In this document: one piece after another, positions 1 to 5,232 of the stretch
Layout of the letters: each line of letters begins with the position of its first letter
Numbering within the stretch: the stretch's first letter is position 1
Assembly (NCBI GenBank): GCA_950068635.1
Contig: CATMIM010000077.1
Location: 1 to 6,167 of the forward strand
Source of the DNA: an uncultured Candidatus Poseidoniales archaeon
Lineage (GTDB): Archaea; Thermoplasmatota; Poseidoniia; Poseidoniales; Thalassarchaeaceae
Length of the DNA: 6,167 nucleotides
Reading direction: 5' to 3'
Program-made: the position numbers and the translations under genes
The notes under the pieces: generated by a model
What the model was told of the DNA's origin: nothing
Seen by the model: the letters and a program-made list of their open reading frames with translations, nothing else
The model's database searches: none

Positions 1-104
1 GGGCCGTCGTCGGTCTCGGGTTGCGGGGCGAGCGCGAGCGCGATGCCCGGAGCGAGCTGTGCCAGGTCCTCTGGTGGAGTCGGTTCAGGAGTTTCGTCTG
101 TCAT
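1..104 (-). CDS. rps5: Probable small-subunit ribosomal protein uS5, N-terminal extension (rest outside the window)
   Basis: An open frame from ATG at 102-104 runs off the left edge. The first 34 codons begin MTDETPEPTPPEDLAQ and continue through a short hydrophobic Ala/Leu/Pro stretch to QPETDDG. No uS5 core is inside the window, so the identity rests on operon order: uS5 follows uL18 in archaea. uS5 lies at the small-subunit mRNA entry site and affects fidelity. Archaeal uS5 often starts within some residues of a W.P.T.LG motif that has not been reached here, so the protein would have a Pro/acidic extension. The start lies three bases after the uL18 stop, and G-rich codons of uL18 (GAGGGGG) end about nine bases upstream. 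Two nearer ATGs (106-108, 109-111) are in a frame that stops after a few codons. Confidence 0.6.
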   Translation of the reverse strand, partial: MTDETPEPTPPEDLAQLAPGIALALAPQPETDDG

Positions 105-107
105 GCA

Positions 108-620
108 TCATGCCCCCTCGATTGATTTGCGCGTCTTCTCGATGGCTTTGGCGAGCTTGCCATCGATGTGCTCCCCTGCGAGACGCTTCTCGTCGGGAAT
201 CACGGATTCGGAATGTGGGATGTCCAAGCCGCCGTCGACCATGCCCTTCAGAGCTGCGAACACGCGATTGCCCCGTGTCGAGGCGGCGAGCCCGATGTCG
301 AGCACCGCTGTGTCATGACCGGCTGCAGTCGCCCGCTTGGCGAGGGCGTAACCAGCGAGATAGCAGGCGGGAACGGACTTGCGCGACGCCTTCTTTGGCC
401 ACTTGAAGTCCTTGACGAGCGTCGCGCCGCTGCTGGCGGCGAGCACCTTGTCGCCGTCCGGCTGATAATCGACGAGTTGGCAGACGACCTGCGTGTTCGA
501 CACGCGCACCACCGCCCTCGGTTTTCCGCCGCGCAGAAGTTTGAGCCGGCGACGGTAGTCAGTCAGGCCAACCTCTCGGCGGCGATAGCGCATCCTCTGC
601 CGCTTTCCGCGTGCCATCAT
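108..620 (-). CDS. rpl18: Large-subunit ribosomal protein uL18
   Basis: A 170-residue archaeal uL18 that binds 5S rRNA together with uL5 in the central protuberance. The N-terminus is basic (RGKRQRMRYRRREVGLTDYRRRLKLL), then GKPRAVVRVSNTQVVCQLVDY, then the Gly/Ala-rich AGYALAKRA helix, and the C-terminal archaeal block VLDIGLAASTRGNRVFAALKGMVDGGLDIPHSE with PDEKRLAGEHIDG. Two ATG codons stand in tandem (618-620 and 615-617). The first overlaps the eL19 stop by four bases with a five-base spacer to GGAGGT; the second has an eight-base spacer like that of eS4. Either is possible and they differ by one residue. The SIEGA codons at the end include GAGGGG ahead of uS5. Confidence 0.96.
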   Translation of the reverse strand: MMARGKRQRMRYRRREVGLTDYRRRLKLLRGGKPRAVVRVSNTQVVCQLVDYQPDGDKVLAASSGATLVKDFKWPKKASRKSVPACYLAGYALAKRATAAGHDTAVLDIGLAASTRGNRVFAALKGMVDGGLDIPHSESVIPDEKRLAGEHIDGKLAKAIEKTRKSIEGA

Positions 621-1093
621 TCATCACCTCCAACTTCGATTCCTTCGAGTTTCATGTTCGCCTGCATGTGCGCGACAGAGCGGTAGGAACCACCCTTCGC
701 CTTGCGGTAGTAGTAACGATACCGCGACGGGGTCAGGATGCCGGAGCCGCGCAGTTCCTTGAGCAGGCGACGCTGTGCACGGATGTGGCGCATCCAGCGG
801 TTCTTCTTCGGGTCGCGGGCGTTGGCGGATCCCAACCTGCTGCCTTGGCCCTTGCGACGTCCCTTGGCACGTTGCGCCTTCAATTTGCGCGCACGGACCC
901 TGCTGGTTCCCTGCACCGGCTTGGCACGGATGATATCCATCTCGATGAGTTCGCGTATGTCCGCCTTCTGGACTGCGCTGGAAACCTGGTCGATGTAGTT
1001 CGGGTTGACCCACACGCGGTTCTCACCGACCTCTTCACCGAGATTCGTGGAGAGTATCTCCGCGGCGAGACGCTTCTGGTTCGTCAAGTGCAT
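617..1093 (-). CDS. rpl19e: Large-subunit ribosomal protein eL19
   Basis: A 158-residue eL19, an archaeal/eukaryotic large-subunit protein that binds 23S rRNA and reaches toward the small subunit and the exit side. Typical features are the N-terminal LTNQKRLAAEIL, RVWVNPNYID at about 26-35, and IRELIEMDIIRAKPVQGTSRVRARKLKAQRAKGRRKGQGSRLGSANAR, the long basic stretch that wraps rRNA. RWMRHIRAQRRLLKELR, SGILTPSRYRYYYRKAKGG and a C-terminal helix follow. GGAGG lies nine bases before the ATG, within the Arg-Gly codons at the end of eL32. The last codons encode VGGDE, again with an internal GGAGGTGAT, which serves uL18. The stop overlaps the uL18 start. Confidence 0.96.
   Translation of the reverse strand: MHLTNQKRLAAEILSTNLGEEVGENRVWVNPNYIDQVSSAVQKADIRELIEMDIIRAKPVQGTSRVRARKLKAQRAKGRRKGQGSRLGSANARDPKKNRWMRHIRAQRRLLKELRGSGILTPSRYRYYYRKAKGGSYRSVAHMQANMKLEGIEVGGDE
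623..631 (-). promoter_or_regulatory. Ribosome binding site of uL18 inside the eL19 C-terminal codons
   Basis: The same nine bases, GGAGGTGAT, encode Gly-Gly-Asp near the end of eL19 (…VGGDE stop). Two tandem ATG codons follow, five and eight bases after GGAGGT. The layout is nearly identical to the uL24-eS4 junction although the two proteins are unrelated. Confidence 0.8.
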
Positions 1094-1710
1094 CAGAGGC
1101 CCCTCCTTCGGTTGAGCACGCGAATGCCGAGTTCGTCGGCTCGCTCATGGATGATCGCTCGCTTGCGTCCACCTACGCGAGCACCGACGCGCGCAGCCTC
1201 TGTGTTCGGGTCGATGTCATCGAGATCATCGGGTCGGTGGACCATCACCTCGCGGAACCCTGACGGGTGCAGGCCACGCACGGAAGCGAGTTTGCCGAAG
1301 CCGATCCGCGCCATCGGCGGGCGGTACTTCCGATTCTTGCGCATCGAACTGTCATTGCCCTTCGGCTTGCGCCAGCCGGTGCGGGAGAGGCGACGGTAGC
1401 GGAACCACTCCTGACGCCTGAAGGCGGGCTGCTTCTTCAACTGCGCCTTGCGGAAAGCGAGCGCAGCCTTGGTGGCATCATCGAGTTTCGGCTTCTGACG
1501 GGCGACATGGATTCTCTCCTCATCCCAGTCCTCATCATCGTCGAGGTCATCGAAGTCGTCCTCGAACTCCTCGTCTTCCTCATCCACTGAAGCAGAGTCA
1601 TCTTCGAGCAGGCGTGCGATCAGGTCAGCCTTCTTCCCTGAGAGGGGAAGGCCCCGCTCGCGCAGGACATCCTTGAGTTCAGCGACTGTCATGTCCTCGT
1701 GTTCGCTCAT
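1093..1710 (-). CDS. rpl32e: Large-subunit ribosomal protein eL32 with N-terminal SAP motif and acidic linker
   Basis: A 205-residue protein with three parts. Residues 7-36 read as a SAP motif: MTVAELKDVLRERGLPLSG, then KKADLIARLLE, with the typical two helices, Gly-Leu turn and KxxLIxRL end. Residues 36-65 are an almost pure Asp/Glu linker broken by a few aromatic residues (F49, F53, W62). The eL32 core then runs from about 94: QPAFRRQEWFRYRRL, TGWRKPKGNDSSMRKNRKY, VRGLHPSGFREVMVH at 144-158, DIDPNTEAARVGARVGGRKR, and the terminal LGIRVLNRR. eL32 is an archaeal/eukaryotic large-subunit protein. Other archaea also have N-terminal additions on eL32, for example a helix-hairpin-helix part in haloarchaea. 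A start at M7 (1692) would still keep the SAP motif. The stop shares one base with eL19 (TGATG). Confidence 0.95.
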   Translation of the reverse strand: MSEHEDMTVAELKDVLRERGLPLSGKKADLIARLLEDDSASVDEEDEEFEDDFDDLDDDEDWDEERIHVARQKPKLDDATKAALAFRKAQLKKQPAFRRQEWFRYRRLSRTGWRKPKGNDSSMRKNRKYRPPMARIGFGKLASVRGLHPSGFREVMVHRPDDLDDIDPNTEAARVGARVGGRKRAIIHERADELGIRVLNRRRGL

Positions 1711-2270
1711 CTTCGGCCCCCCTTTGATACGATGTAGACTCCATCTTGGAACACCCTGCGGTCCCGTCCGGTGATGCGGCAGGCGCGCTCGATGATCGCC
1801 GCTGTCTGTCCGACCTTCTCTCGGTCGATTCCCGTGATGACCACGTGCACCTTCTTCTCGACCTTCACCTCGATGCCGTCCTTGTGATACATCAGGCCAG
1901 CAATGCGAGGAACCTTCTCACCGAGGAGGTTCGTGATTGTGAACTCAGAGTTGTCAGAGTTGACCGAGAGCGCCATCGGGAAGTGGCTGTAGACCGCCTT
2001 CATGCGATATTCGAACCCTTCCGTCACGCCGTGCACCATGTTGGCAATGTGCGCGCGCCAGGTGCCGGCGATCGCCTTCTCCTTGCGCCTGGGCAACTCG
2101 ATCTCAACGACCAGTGAGCCATTCTGCTGAGTGAGTTGCACGCGGCTGTGGTGGAAATCACGGCTCATGCTCCCGTTGGGCCCCTCGACAGTGAGGGTGG
2201 AATCCGAGAAGTTGGCGCTGACGCCATCAGGAAGCGCGATCTCGTGTCGGATGTGGTCGATTTTCACCAT
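1707..2270 (-). CDS. rpl6: Large-subunit ribosomal protein uL6
   Basis: A 187-residue uL6, slightly longer than the roughly 180 typical in archaea. It is a two-domain protein of the large subunit near the sarcin-ricin loop and the GTPase-associated centre. The first domain contains IALPDGVSANFSDSTLTVEGPNGSMSRDF (about 11-39). The following helix has GTWRAHIANMVHGVTEGFEY, the archaeal/eukaryotic version of the conserved T..AH..NM..GVT.GF. The second domain contains FPMALSV, ITNLLGEKVPR and the C-terminal ITGIDREKVGQTAAIIERACRITGRDRRVFQDGVYI block. The ATG at 2270 follows TGAGGTGA at the uS8 stop. Its end encodes KGGRR using a G-rich codon run that lies ahead of the eL32 start; the stop overlaps that start as ATGA. 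Confidence 0.97.
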   Translation of the reverse strand: MVKIDHIRHEIALPDGVSANFSDSTLTVEGPNGSMSRDFHHSRVQLTQQNGSLVVEIELPRRKEKAIAGTWRAHIANMVHGVTEGFEYRMKAVYSHFPMALSVNSDNSEFTITNLLGEKVPRIAGLMYHKDGIEVKVEKKVHVVITGIDREKVGQTAAIIERACRITGRDRRVFQDGVYIVSKGGRR

Positions 2271-2279
2271 GTGTTCACC

Positions 2280-2669
2280 TCAGTAGACGTACGCCAGAAG
2301 GCGCCCTCCGATGCGCGCTTCCTTGGCATCGTTGTGATGCATCACCCCATTGTTGGTGGTGACGATGAGCAGACCGAAATCCTGCGCTGGGAGGTAGCGA
2401 GACTCCCACTTCTCGTAATCGGTACGCTTGACCGAGTGACGCGGCTTGATGACGCCGCACTGGTTGATCCTGCCGACCAACTTGATCTTGAATTCGCCAC
2501 CGCGGCCGTTCTCCAGTCTCTCATATTCGCCGATGTATCCGCCATGCTGCATGATGTCCAGCATACGGCCAAGCAGTTTGCTCACCGGGTGCACAGTGAC
2601 CTCGTAGAAGCCTGCCTGTTCCGCGTTGTAGATGCTCGCCAGAGCATCGTTCAATGGATCGAATTGCAT
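2280..2669 (-). CDS. rps8: Small-subunit ribosomal protein uS8
   Basis: A 129-residue uS8, a primary 16S rRNA binder in the platform/central domain. Conserved features are DPLNDALASIYNAEQAG near the start (5-21), VSKLLGRMLDIMQHGGYIGEYE, GRGGEFKIKLVGRINQCGVIKPRHSVK in the middle, and at the C-terminus RYLPAQDFGLLIVTT, NNGVMHHNDAKE and IGGRLLAYVY. The frame is open three codons further to a GTG at 2678, but that GTG lies inside the Shine-Dalgarno sequence itself. The ATG at 2669, seven bases behind GGAGGT, is therefore the better start. The stop TGA runs directly into the binding site for uL6 (TGAGGTGA). Confidence 0.96.
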   Translation of the reverse strand: MQFDPLNDALASIYNAEQAGFYEVTVHPVSKLLGRMLDIMQHGGYIGEYERLENGRGGEFKIKLVGRINQCGVIKPRHSVKRTDYEKWESRYLPAQDFGLLIVTTNNGVMHHNDAKEARIGGRLLAYVY

Positions 2670-2674
2670 CTCAT

Positions 2675-2684
2675 TCACCTCCTC
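2675..2684 (-). promoter_or_regulatory. Ribosome binding site of uS8, fused to the uS14 stop
   Basis: Read on the minus strand, GAGGAGGTGA directly continues the TGA stop of uS14 and matches the expected anti-Shine-Dalgarno complement AGGAGGTGAT at nine positions. It ends five bases before the ATG at 2669. A GTG that is in frame with uS8 lies within this element and cannot reasonably be both site and start. This decides the start of uS8. Confidence 0.85.
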
Positions 2685-2835
2685 AACTGTATTTCTTGAA
2701 CCCGATCTCCGGAGCTATGTCGCGGAAGCACTGGCGACAGAGCCTGAGGCCATGGCGCCGGATCATGCCCCGCTTGCGGCCACACCTGCGACAGCCGATG
2801 CTGCGCCCGATGCGCTCTCCGTGTTCCCTAGCCAT
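2683..2835 (-). CDS. rps14: Small-subunit ribosomal protein uS14, zinc-binding type
   Basis: A 50-residue gene between uL5 and uS8, short enough to be overlooked by length cut-offs. Direct translation gives a protein that starts MAREHGER and ends GFKKYS before TGA. It carries two CxxC pairs, C15-C18 and C33-C36, which form the zinc-ribbon site of the small C+ type of uS14. The [16 protein letters not shown] and [14 protein letters not shown] segments are typical of archaeal members. uS14 binds 16S rRNA in the small-subunit head during late assembly. The start lies three bases after the uL5 stop and behind GGAGGAG. Its TGA stop is fused to the strong ribosome binding site of uS8. Confidence 0.96.
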   Translation of the reverse strand: MAREHGERIGRSIGCRRCGRKRGMIRRHGLRLCRQCFRDIAPEIGFKKYS

Positions 2836-2838
2836 GCT

Positions 2839-3366
2839 TCACTCCTCCATTATCGTGAGGCTGAACTTCTCACGGAACCAATCCTGGGACTGAGACTGGC
2901 TGACCCAATGGGACCTGTTCACCGAGTGCTTGCGCTTGCGCCGACGACTCACCCTGTGGCCTGGCCGCTCGAGCACGACGTTGATGTCCATGCCGTAGAT
3001 GCCGATCTCCGGGTCGTACTTCAGCTCTGCAAAGTCGGTGTAGTCTGCGACGCCGAAGGAGAGGTTCCCCTGAGCATCGAAGTTGTAGGCCGGCAGGGTG
3101 TTATCCCTCGCCCACAGGGCGTTCTTGAGGAACACTGCTATCTTCTCCTGATCGCGCATAGTAACCTTGCAGCCGATTGGGCTGCCCTCGCGCACCTTGA
3201 GGTCGCGGTTGGTCGTGCGTGAGATGGTGCGCACCGGGGTCATGCCGGTGAGCAGGGTGAGAACCCGCTCGGCGAGCAGCAGCCGCTCGCCGCTCTCGCC
3301 GACGCCGATGTTCACCGTCACCTTGGTGATGCGCGGTTCGAGCATCGGATTCTTGGAACTGCTCAT
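2839..3366 (-). CDS. rpl5: Large-subunit ribosomal protein uL5
   Basis: A 175-residue uL5, the 5S rRNA-binding protein of the central protuberance that also contacts P-site tRNA. Conserved blocks are NPMLEPRITKVTVNIGVGESGERL (about 6-29), LTGMTPVRT at 39-47, REGSPIGCKVTMR at 59-71, FDAQGNLSFGV at 96-106 and KYDPEIGIYGMD at 116-127. The RPGHRVSRRRKRK basic stretch marks the archaeal/eukaryotic type. The C-terminal tail contains a short QSQSQ run. The ATG overlaps the eS4 stop by four bases, and GAGGTG encoded by the Glu-Val codons near the eS4 C-terminus lies just upstream. The final MEE codons include GGAGGAG, which serves the short uS14 gene three bases beyond the stop. Confidence 0.97.
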   Translation of the reverse strand: MSSSKNPMLEPRITKVTVNIGVGESGERLLLAERVLTLLTGMTPVRTISRTTNRDLKVREGSPIGCKVTMRDQEKIAVFLKNALWARDNTLPAYNFDAQGNLSFGVADYTDFAELKYDPEIGIYGMDINVVLERPGHRVSRRRKRKHSVNRSHWVSQSQSQDWFREKFSLTIMEE

Positions 3367-4061
3367 GAGCCCACCTCGATTCCTGGAAGAGTTGCGTTGC
3401 CGACGACGAACACGTTGCGCTCGACGGTGCCGAAGTCGCTGAACGTCACCTCGTTGGGCATGCTGGAACGTTTCTCGAGGCGCTCATCGACGGTGGCGAG
3501 GCTACCGACGTGCTGGCCTCCGACGAGGTAGGCGGTGGCCCCCTGTTCGAACACGAAGTGGTCGATGATCTTCTGCTCGGGAAGCGAGATTCGGAGGCTG
3601 TCACCGGTGTTGTAGGTCTTTGCCTTCTCGTCGATGATGTTCCTGCCGTCGTGCAGGTTGTACTGTGTGCTCCCTCCCCTCACGGTCGTCTTGCCGTCGA
3701 TGCGGCAAACCTTCCATGCAGCATCCTTGCTGCCGATCTGACGGTAGCGCAGCTTGCCGTTCTCATCGAGCACGCAGCGATAGCTGTCCTCAGCGACCGT
3801 GAGCACGTCCATCAGGCCGACTCCACGACGGGAATCGGTCTCGACGCGGCCGTCGACGAGCACCTTGCGGGTGGCCAGCAGACGCTTCACCTCACGCTTG
3901 TTGCCGGCGACTCCGAGTACGTCCCTGAGGATGACGGTGAGCGCCATGCAGCGGTCGAGCGAATGGCCACCTGGCCGTGGTCTTGTGACCCACACCGTTG
4001 TCTTGCGCGGCAGAGCCCAACTGCGCGGCATCGCCAATCGCTTCAGGTGGCTGGAACTCAT
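3363..4061 (-). CDS. rps4e: Small-subunit ribosomal protein eS4
   Basis: A 232-residue eS4, present in archaea and eukaryotes but not in bacteria, and of normal length. It begins with the family signature HLKRLAMPRSW (5-15), then PGGHSLDR at 30-37 and VILRDVLGVA at 43-52. An S4-type RNA-binding segment follows with KVLVDGRV at 66-73 and VGLMDVL at 81-87. Then come the central LHDGRN (136-141), ISLPEQKIIDHF (158-169), and a C-terminal KOW-like segment around GGQHVG (181-186). The frame could also start at a GTG one codon earlier (4064); I prefer the ATG at 4061, which shares a base with the uL24 TGA and sits eight bases from GGAGGT. The stop overlaps the uL5 start as ATGA. Confidence 0.96.
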   Translation of the reverse strand: MSSSHLKRLAMPRSWALPRKTTVWVTRPRPGGHSLDRCMALTVILRDVLGVAGNKREVKRLLATRKVLVDGRVETDSRRGVGLMDVLTVAEDSYRCVLDENGKLRYRQIGSKDAAWKVCRIDGKTTVRGGSTQYNLHDGRNIIDEKAKTYNTGDSLRISLPEQKIIDHFVFEQGATAYLVGGQHVGSLATVDERLEKRSSMPNEVTFSDFGTVERNVFVVGNATLPGIEVGS

Positions 4062-4486
4062 CACTCATCACCTCCGATGCGTTCCTGGAGTTTCTTGAGT
4101 CGGAGAGGGTCTCCCTCGTCGAGCTTGGTGACGACGACGTTGGACGGATGGATGGGGACACCCTCCTCCTTGCCGTCCGACTTGGCGTGGCTGACCCCTT
4201 CGACGTACAGGGTGCCAGACTTCGCATCGACGCGCAACACCCTGCCTTCGACGCCGAACTTGCCCCGCTTACCACCGTGCCGCTTGCCACCCTCATCCTT
4301 GTCGTGGCCGGGATTCCCCCAGTCGCCACGGCGGACGGAGACGATGTCGCCGACGCGGACGGTGACGCTGCGCACGTTGCCCCAGGTCGGATCGAGGCAG
4401 CGAGCGCGCATGCGCTTTCGCCTCGCGTGCGCGGGCGCTTTGCTGCTATTCAGCCGCTGCTTGCTCGGTTTGCTGCTCTTGCTCAT
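4061..4486 (-). CDS. rpl24: Large-subunit ribosomal protein uL24 with an enlarged KOW loop
   Basis: A 141-residue archaeal uL24, an assembly-initiating protein that binds 23S rRNA near the tunnel exit. The N-terminus has the archaeal KQR...APAHARRKRM pattern (about 9-26). The KOW domain follows: VRVGDIVSVRRGD at 43-55, VEGRVLRVD at 79-87, YVEGV at 94-98 and IHPSNVVVTKL at 112-122. In most relatives RGD.KG.EG.V is continuous. Here about 16-20 residues rich in Gly, Lys, His and Asp lie between RGDW and VEGRV (about 58-78). I chose the ATG at 4486 because GAGGTGA lies a few bases upstream and the family N-terminus fits; a longer in-frame extension would run back over uL14. The C-terminal IGGDE codons contain GGAGGTGAT, the binding site for eS4. 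Confidence 0.95.
   Translation of the reverse strand: MSKSSKPSKQRLNSSKAPAHARRKRMRARCLDPTWGNVRSVTVRVGDIVSVRRGDWGNPGHDKDEGGKRHGGKRGKFGVEGRVLRVDAKSGTLYVEGVSHAKSDGKEEGVPIHPSNVVVTKLDEGDPLRLKKLQERIGGDE
4067..4075 (-). promoter_or_regulatory. Ribosome binding site of eS4 inside the uL24 C-terminal codons
   Basis: GGAGGTGAT on the minus strand is an exact match to nine bases of the anti-Shine-Dalgarno complement. It encodes Gly-Gly-Asp, the third-, second- and next-to-last-but-one positions of uL24 (…IGGDE stop). The ATG at 4061 starts eight bases after GGAGGT; a GTG one codon earlier is the alternative start. Confidence 0.8.
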
Positions 4487-4496
4487 GATTCTCACC

Positions 4497-4898
4497 TCAT
4501 ACGATCTGCTTCGCCGTCGCCGCGATGCGCGGCCAGCGCTCGGCTGCCTCGCGGGATACGGGTCCTTTGATATCCGAGCCGAGGATTTCGCCGCGGTCGT
4601 TGGACACGAGTACACAGGCATTGTCCTCGAACGACACCCAGGTGCCGTCAGCCCGCCGGAACGGACGCCGCTGGCGGATGATGACCGCCTTGAAGATCTG
4701 ACGGCGGCGCTCCGGGGTGCCGCGGCGCACTGTGACGTTGATGAGGTCGCCTACGCCACCAGCGGGGTATCGACGATGGACGCCGCCGATCTTGAGCACC
4801 GAGATGATCTGAACGATCTTGGCGCCGCTGTTGTCAACGCAGTTCAAGCGCGCCTGAGTGGGAAGTCCGCGCGTCACGCGAGAGGATAGGCCCTTCAT
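4497..4898 (-). CDS. rpl14: Large-subunit ribosomal protein uL14
   Basis: A 133-residue uL14, the usual archaeal length. It is a beta-barrel protein at the subunit interface that takes part in inter-subunit bridges. Conserved features are VDNSGAK at 21-27, YPAGGVGD at 44-51, RRGTPERR at 58-65, RQRRPFRRADG at 75-85, FEDNA at 90-94 and IKGPVSREAAERWP at 110-123. There are no insertions. The N-terminal MKG start matches archaeal homologues and overlaps the uS17 stop by four bases. Its TGA stop is fused to the ribosome binding site of uL24 (TGAGGTGA), and the gap to that gene is ten bases. Confidence 0.97.
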   Translation of the reverse strand: MKGLSSRVTRGLPTQARLNCVDNSGAKIVQIISVLKIGGVHRRYPAGGVGDLINVTVRRGTPERRRQIFKAVIIRQRRPFRRADGTWVSFEDNACVLVSNDRGEILGSDIKGPVSREAAERWPRIAATAKQIV

Positions 4899-5230
4899 TC
4901 AGAGTCACCTCCCTTCTCGATGACACAGAAGGTGACCTTCTTGGACAGCGGGCGGCATTCCATGATTCGGACCCTGTCGCCGACAGCGACCTCTCCGATG
5001 CAACTGGGAAGATGTGCCAGGTAGCGGTTTGTGCGCTTCTCGTAACGCTCGTACTTCGGCATCTGGCGAGTCTGTTGACGCTCGACCACGACGGACTTGG
5101 TCATCCCGACCTTGGCGATGTGTCCCTCGATGATCTGACCGCGCAGCCTGAGTGAGCCGTGGAACGGACAGTTCTCATCACCATCCCAGTCACTATCCGG
5201 GGTACTCACATCGACTCCAATATCTCGCAT
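4895..5230 (-). CDS. rps17: Small-subunit ribosomal protein uS17
   Basis: A 111-residue archaeal-type uS17, an OB-fold primary binder of 16S rRNA in the small-subunit body. Diagnostic blocks are the N-terminal MRDIGVDV, CPFHG at 21-25, the MTKSVVVER strand at 43-51, MPKYERYEKR at 57-66, and MECRPLSKK at 90-98 near the end. The start is set by the family N-terminus and by AGGAGGTA (5237-5244) just upstream. The reading frame extends 14 codons further to an ATG at 5272, but that would run into the Rnp1 gene and add residues unlike the family. The last codons encode KGGDSE and include GGGAGGTGA, which is the binding site for uL14; the stop overlaps the uL14 start as ATGA. Confidence 0.96.
   Translation of the reverse strand: MRDIGVDVSTPDSDWDGDENCPFHGSLRLRGQIIEGHIAKVGMTKSVVVERQQTRQMPKYERYEKRTNRYLAHLPSCIGEVAVGDRVRIMECRPLSKKVTFCVIEKGGDSE
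4905..4913 (-). promoter_or_regulatory. Ribosome binding site of uL14 inside the uS17 C-terminal codons
   Basis: GGGAGGTGA on the minus strand lies in the codons for the KGGDSE end of uS17 and stops six bases before the uL14 ATG, which overlaps the uS17 TGA. This is a third case in which a Gly-Gly-Asp C-terminus coincides with a near-ideal Shine-Dalgarno sequence. Confidence 0.8.
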
Positions 5231-5232
5231 TC

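Noticed and set aside
1516..1605. Possible frameshift or sequencing artefact joining an unrelated gene to eL32
   Set aside because: The SAP part, linker and eL32 core are in one continuous frame. The start overlaps the uL6 stop in the same ATGA manner as other junctions, and acidic linkers in ribosomal proteins are common in some archaea.
2136..3222. Overlapping plus-strand open frames of about 190 codons each
   Set aside because: They are antisense to uL6, uS8, uS14 and uL5 and resemble no family I know. Coding potential belongs to the minus strand throughout.
4487..4621. A 45-codon N-terminal extension of uL24
   Set aside because: It would overlap uL14 and carries residues unrelated to uL24. 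The ATG at 4486 follows a good binding site and matches the family N-terminus.
3510..4889. A 459-codon open frame on the plus strand
   Set aside because: It lies antisense to uL14, uL24 and eS4, all of which are firmly identified on the minus strand. Its translation is low-complexity, rich in Ala, Arg, Leu and Ser, with no recognisable domain. It is a by-product of GC-rich codon use.
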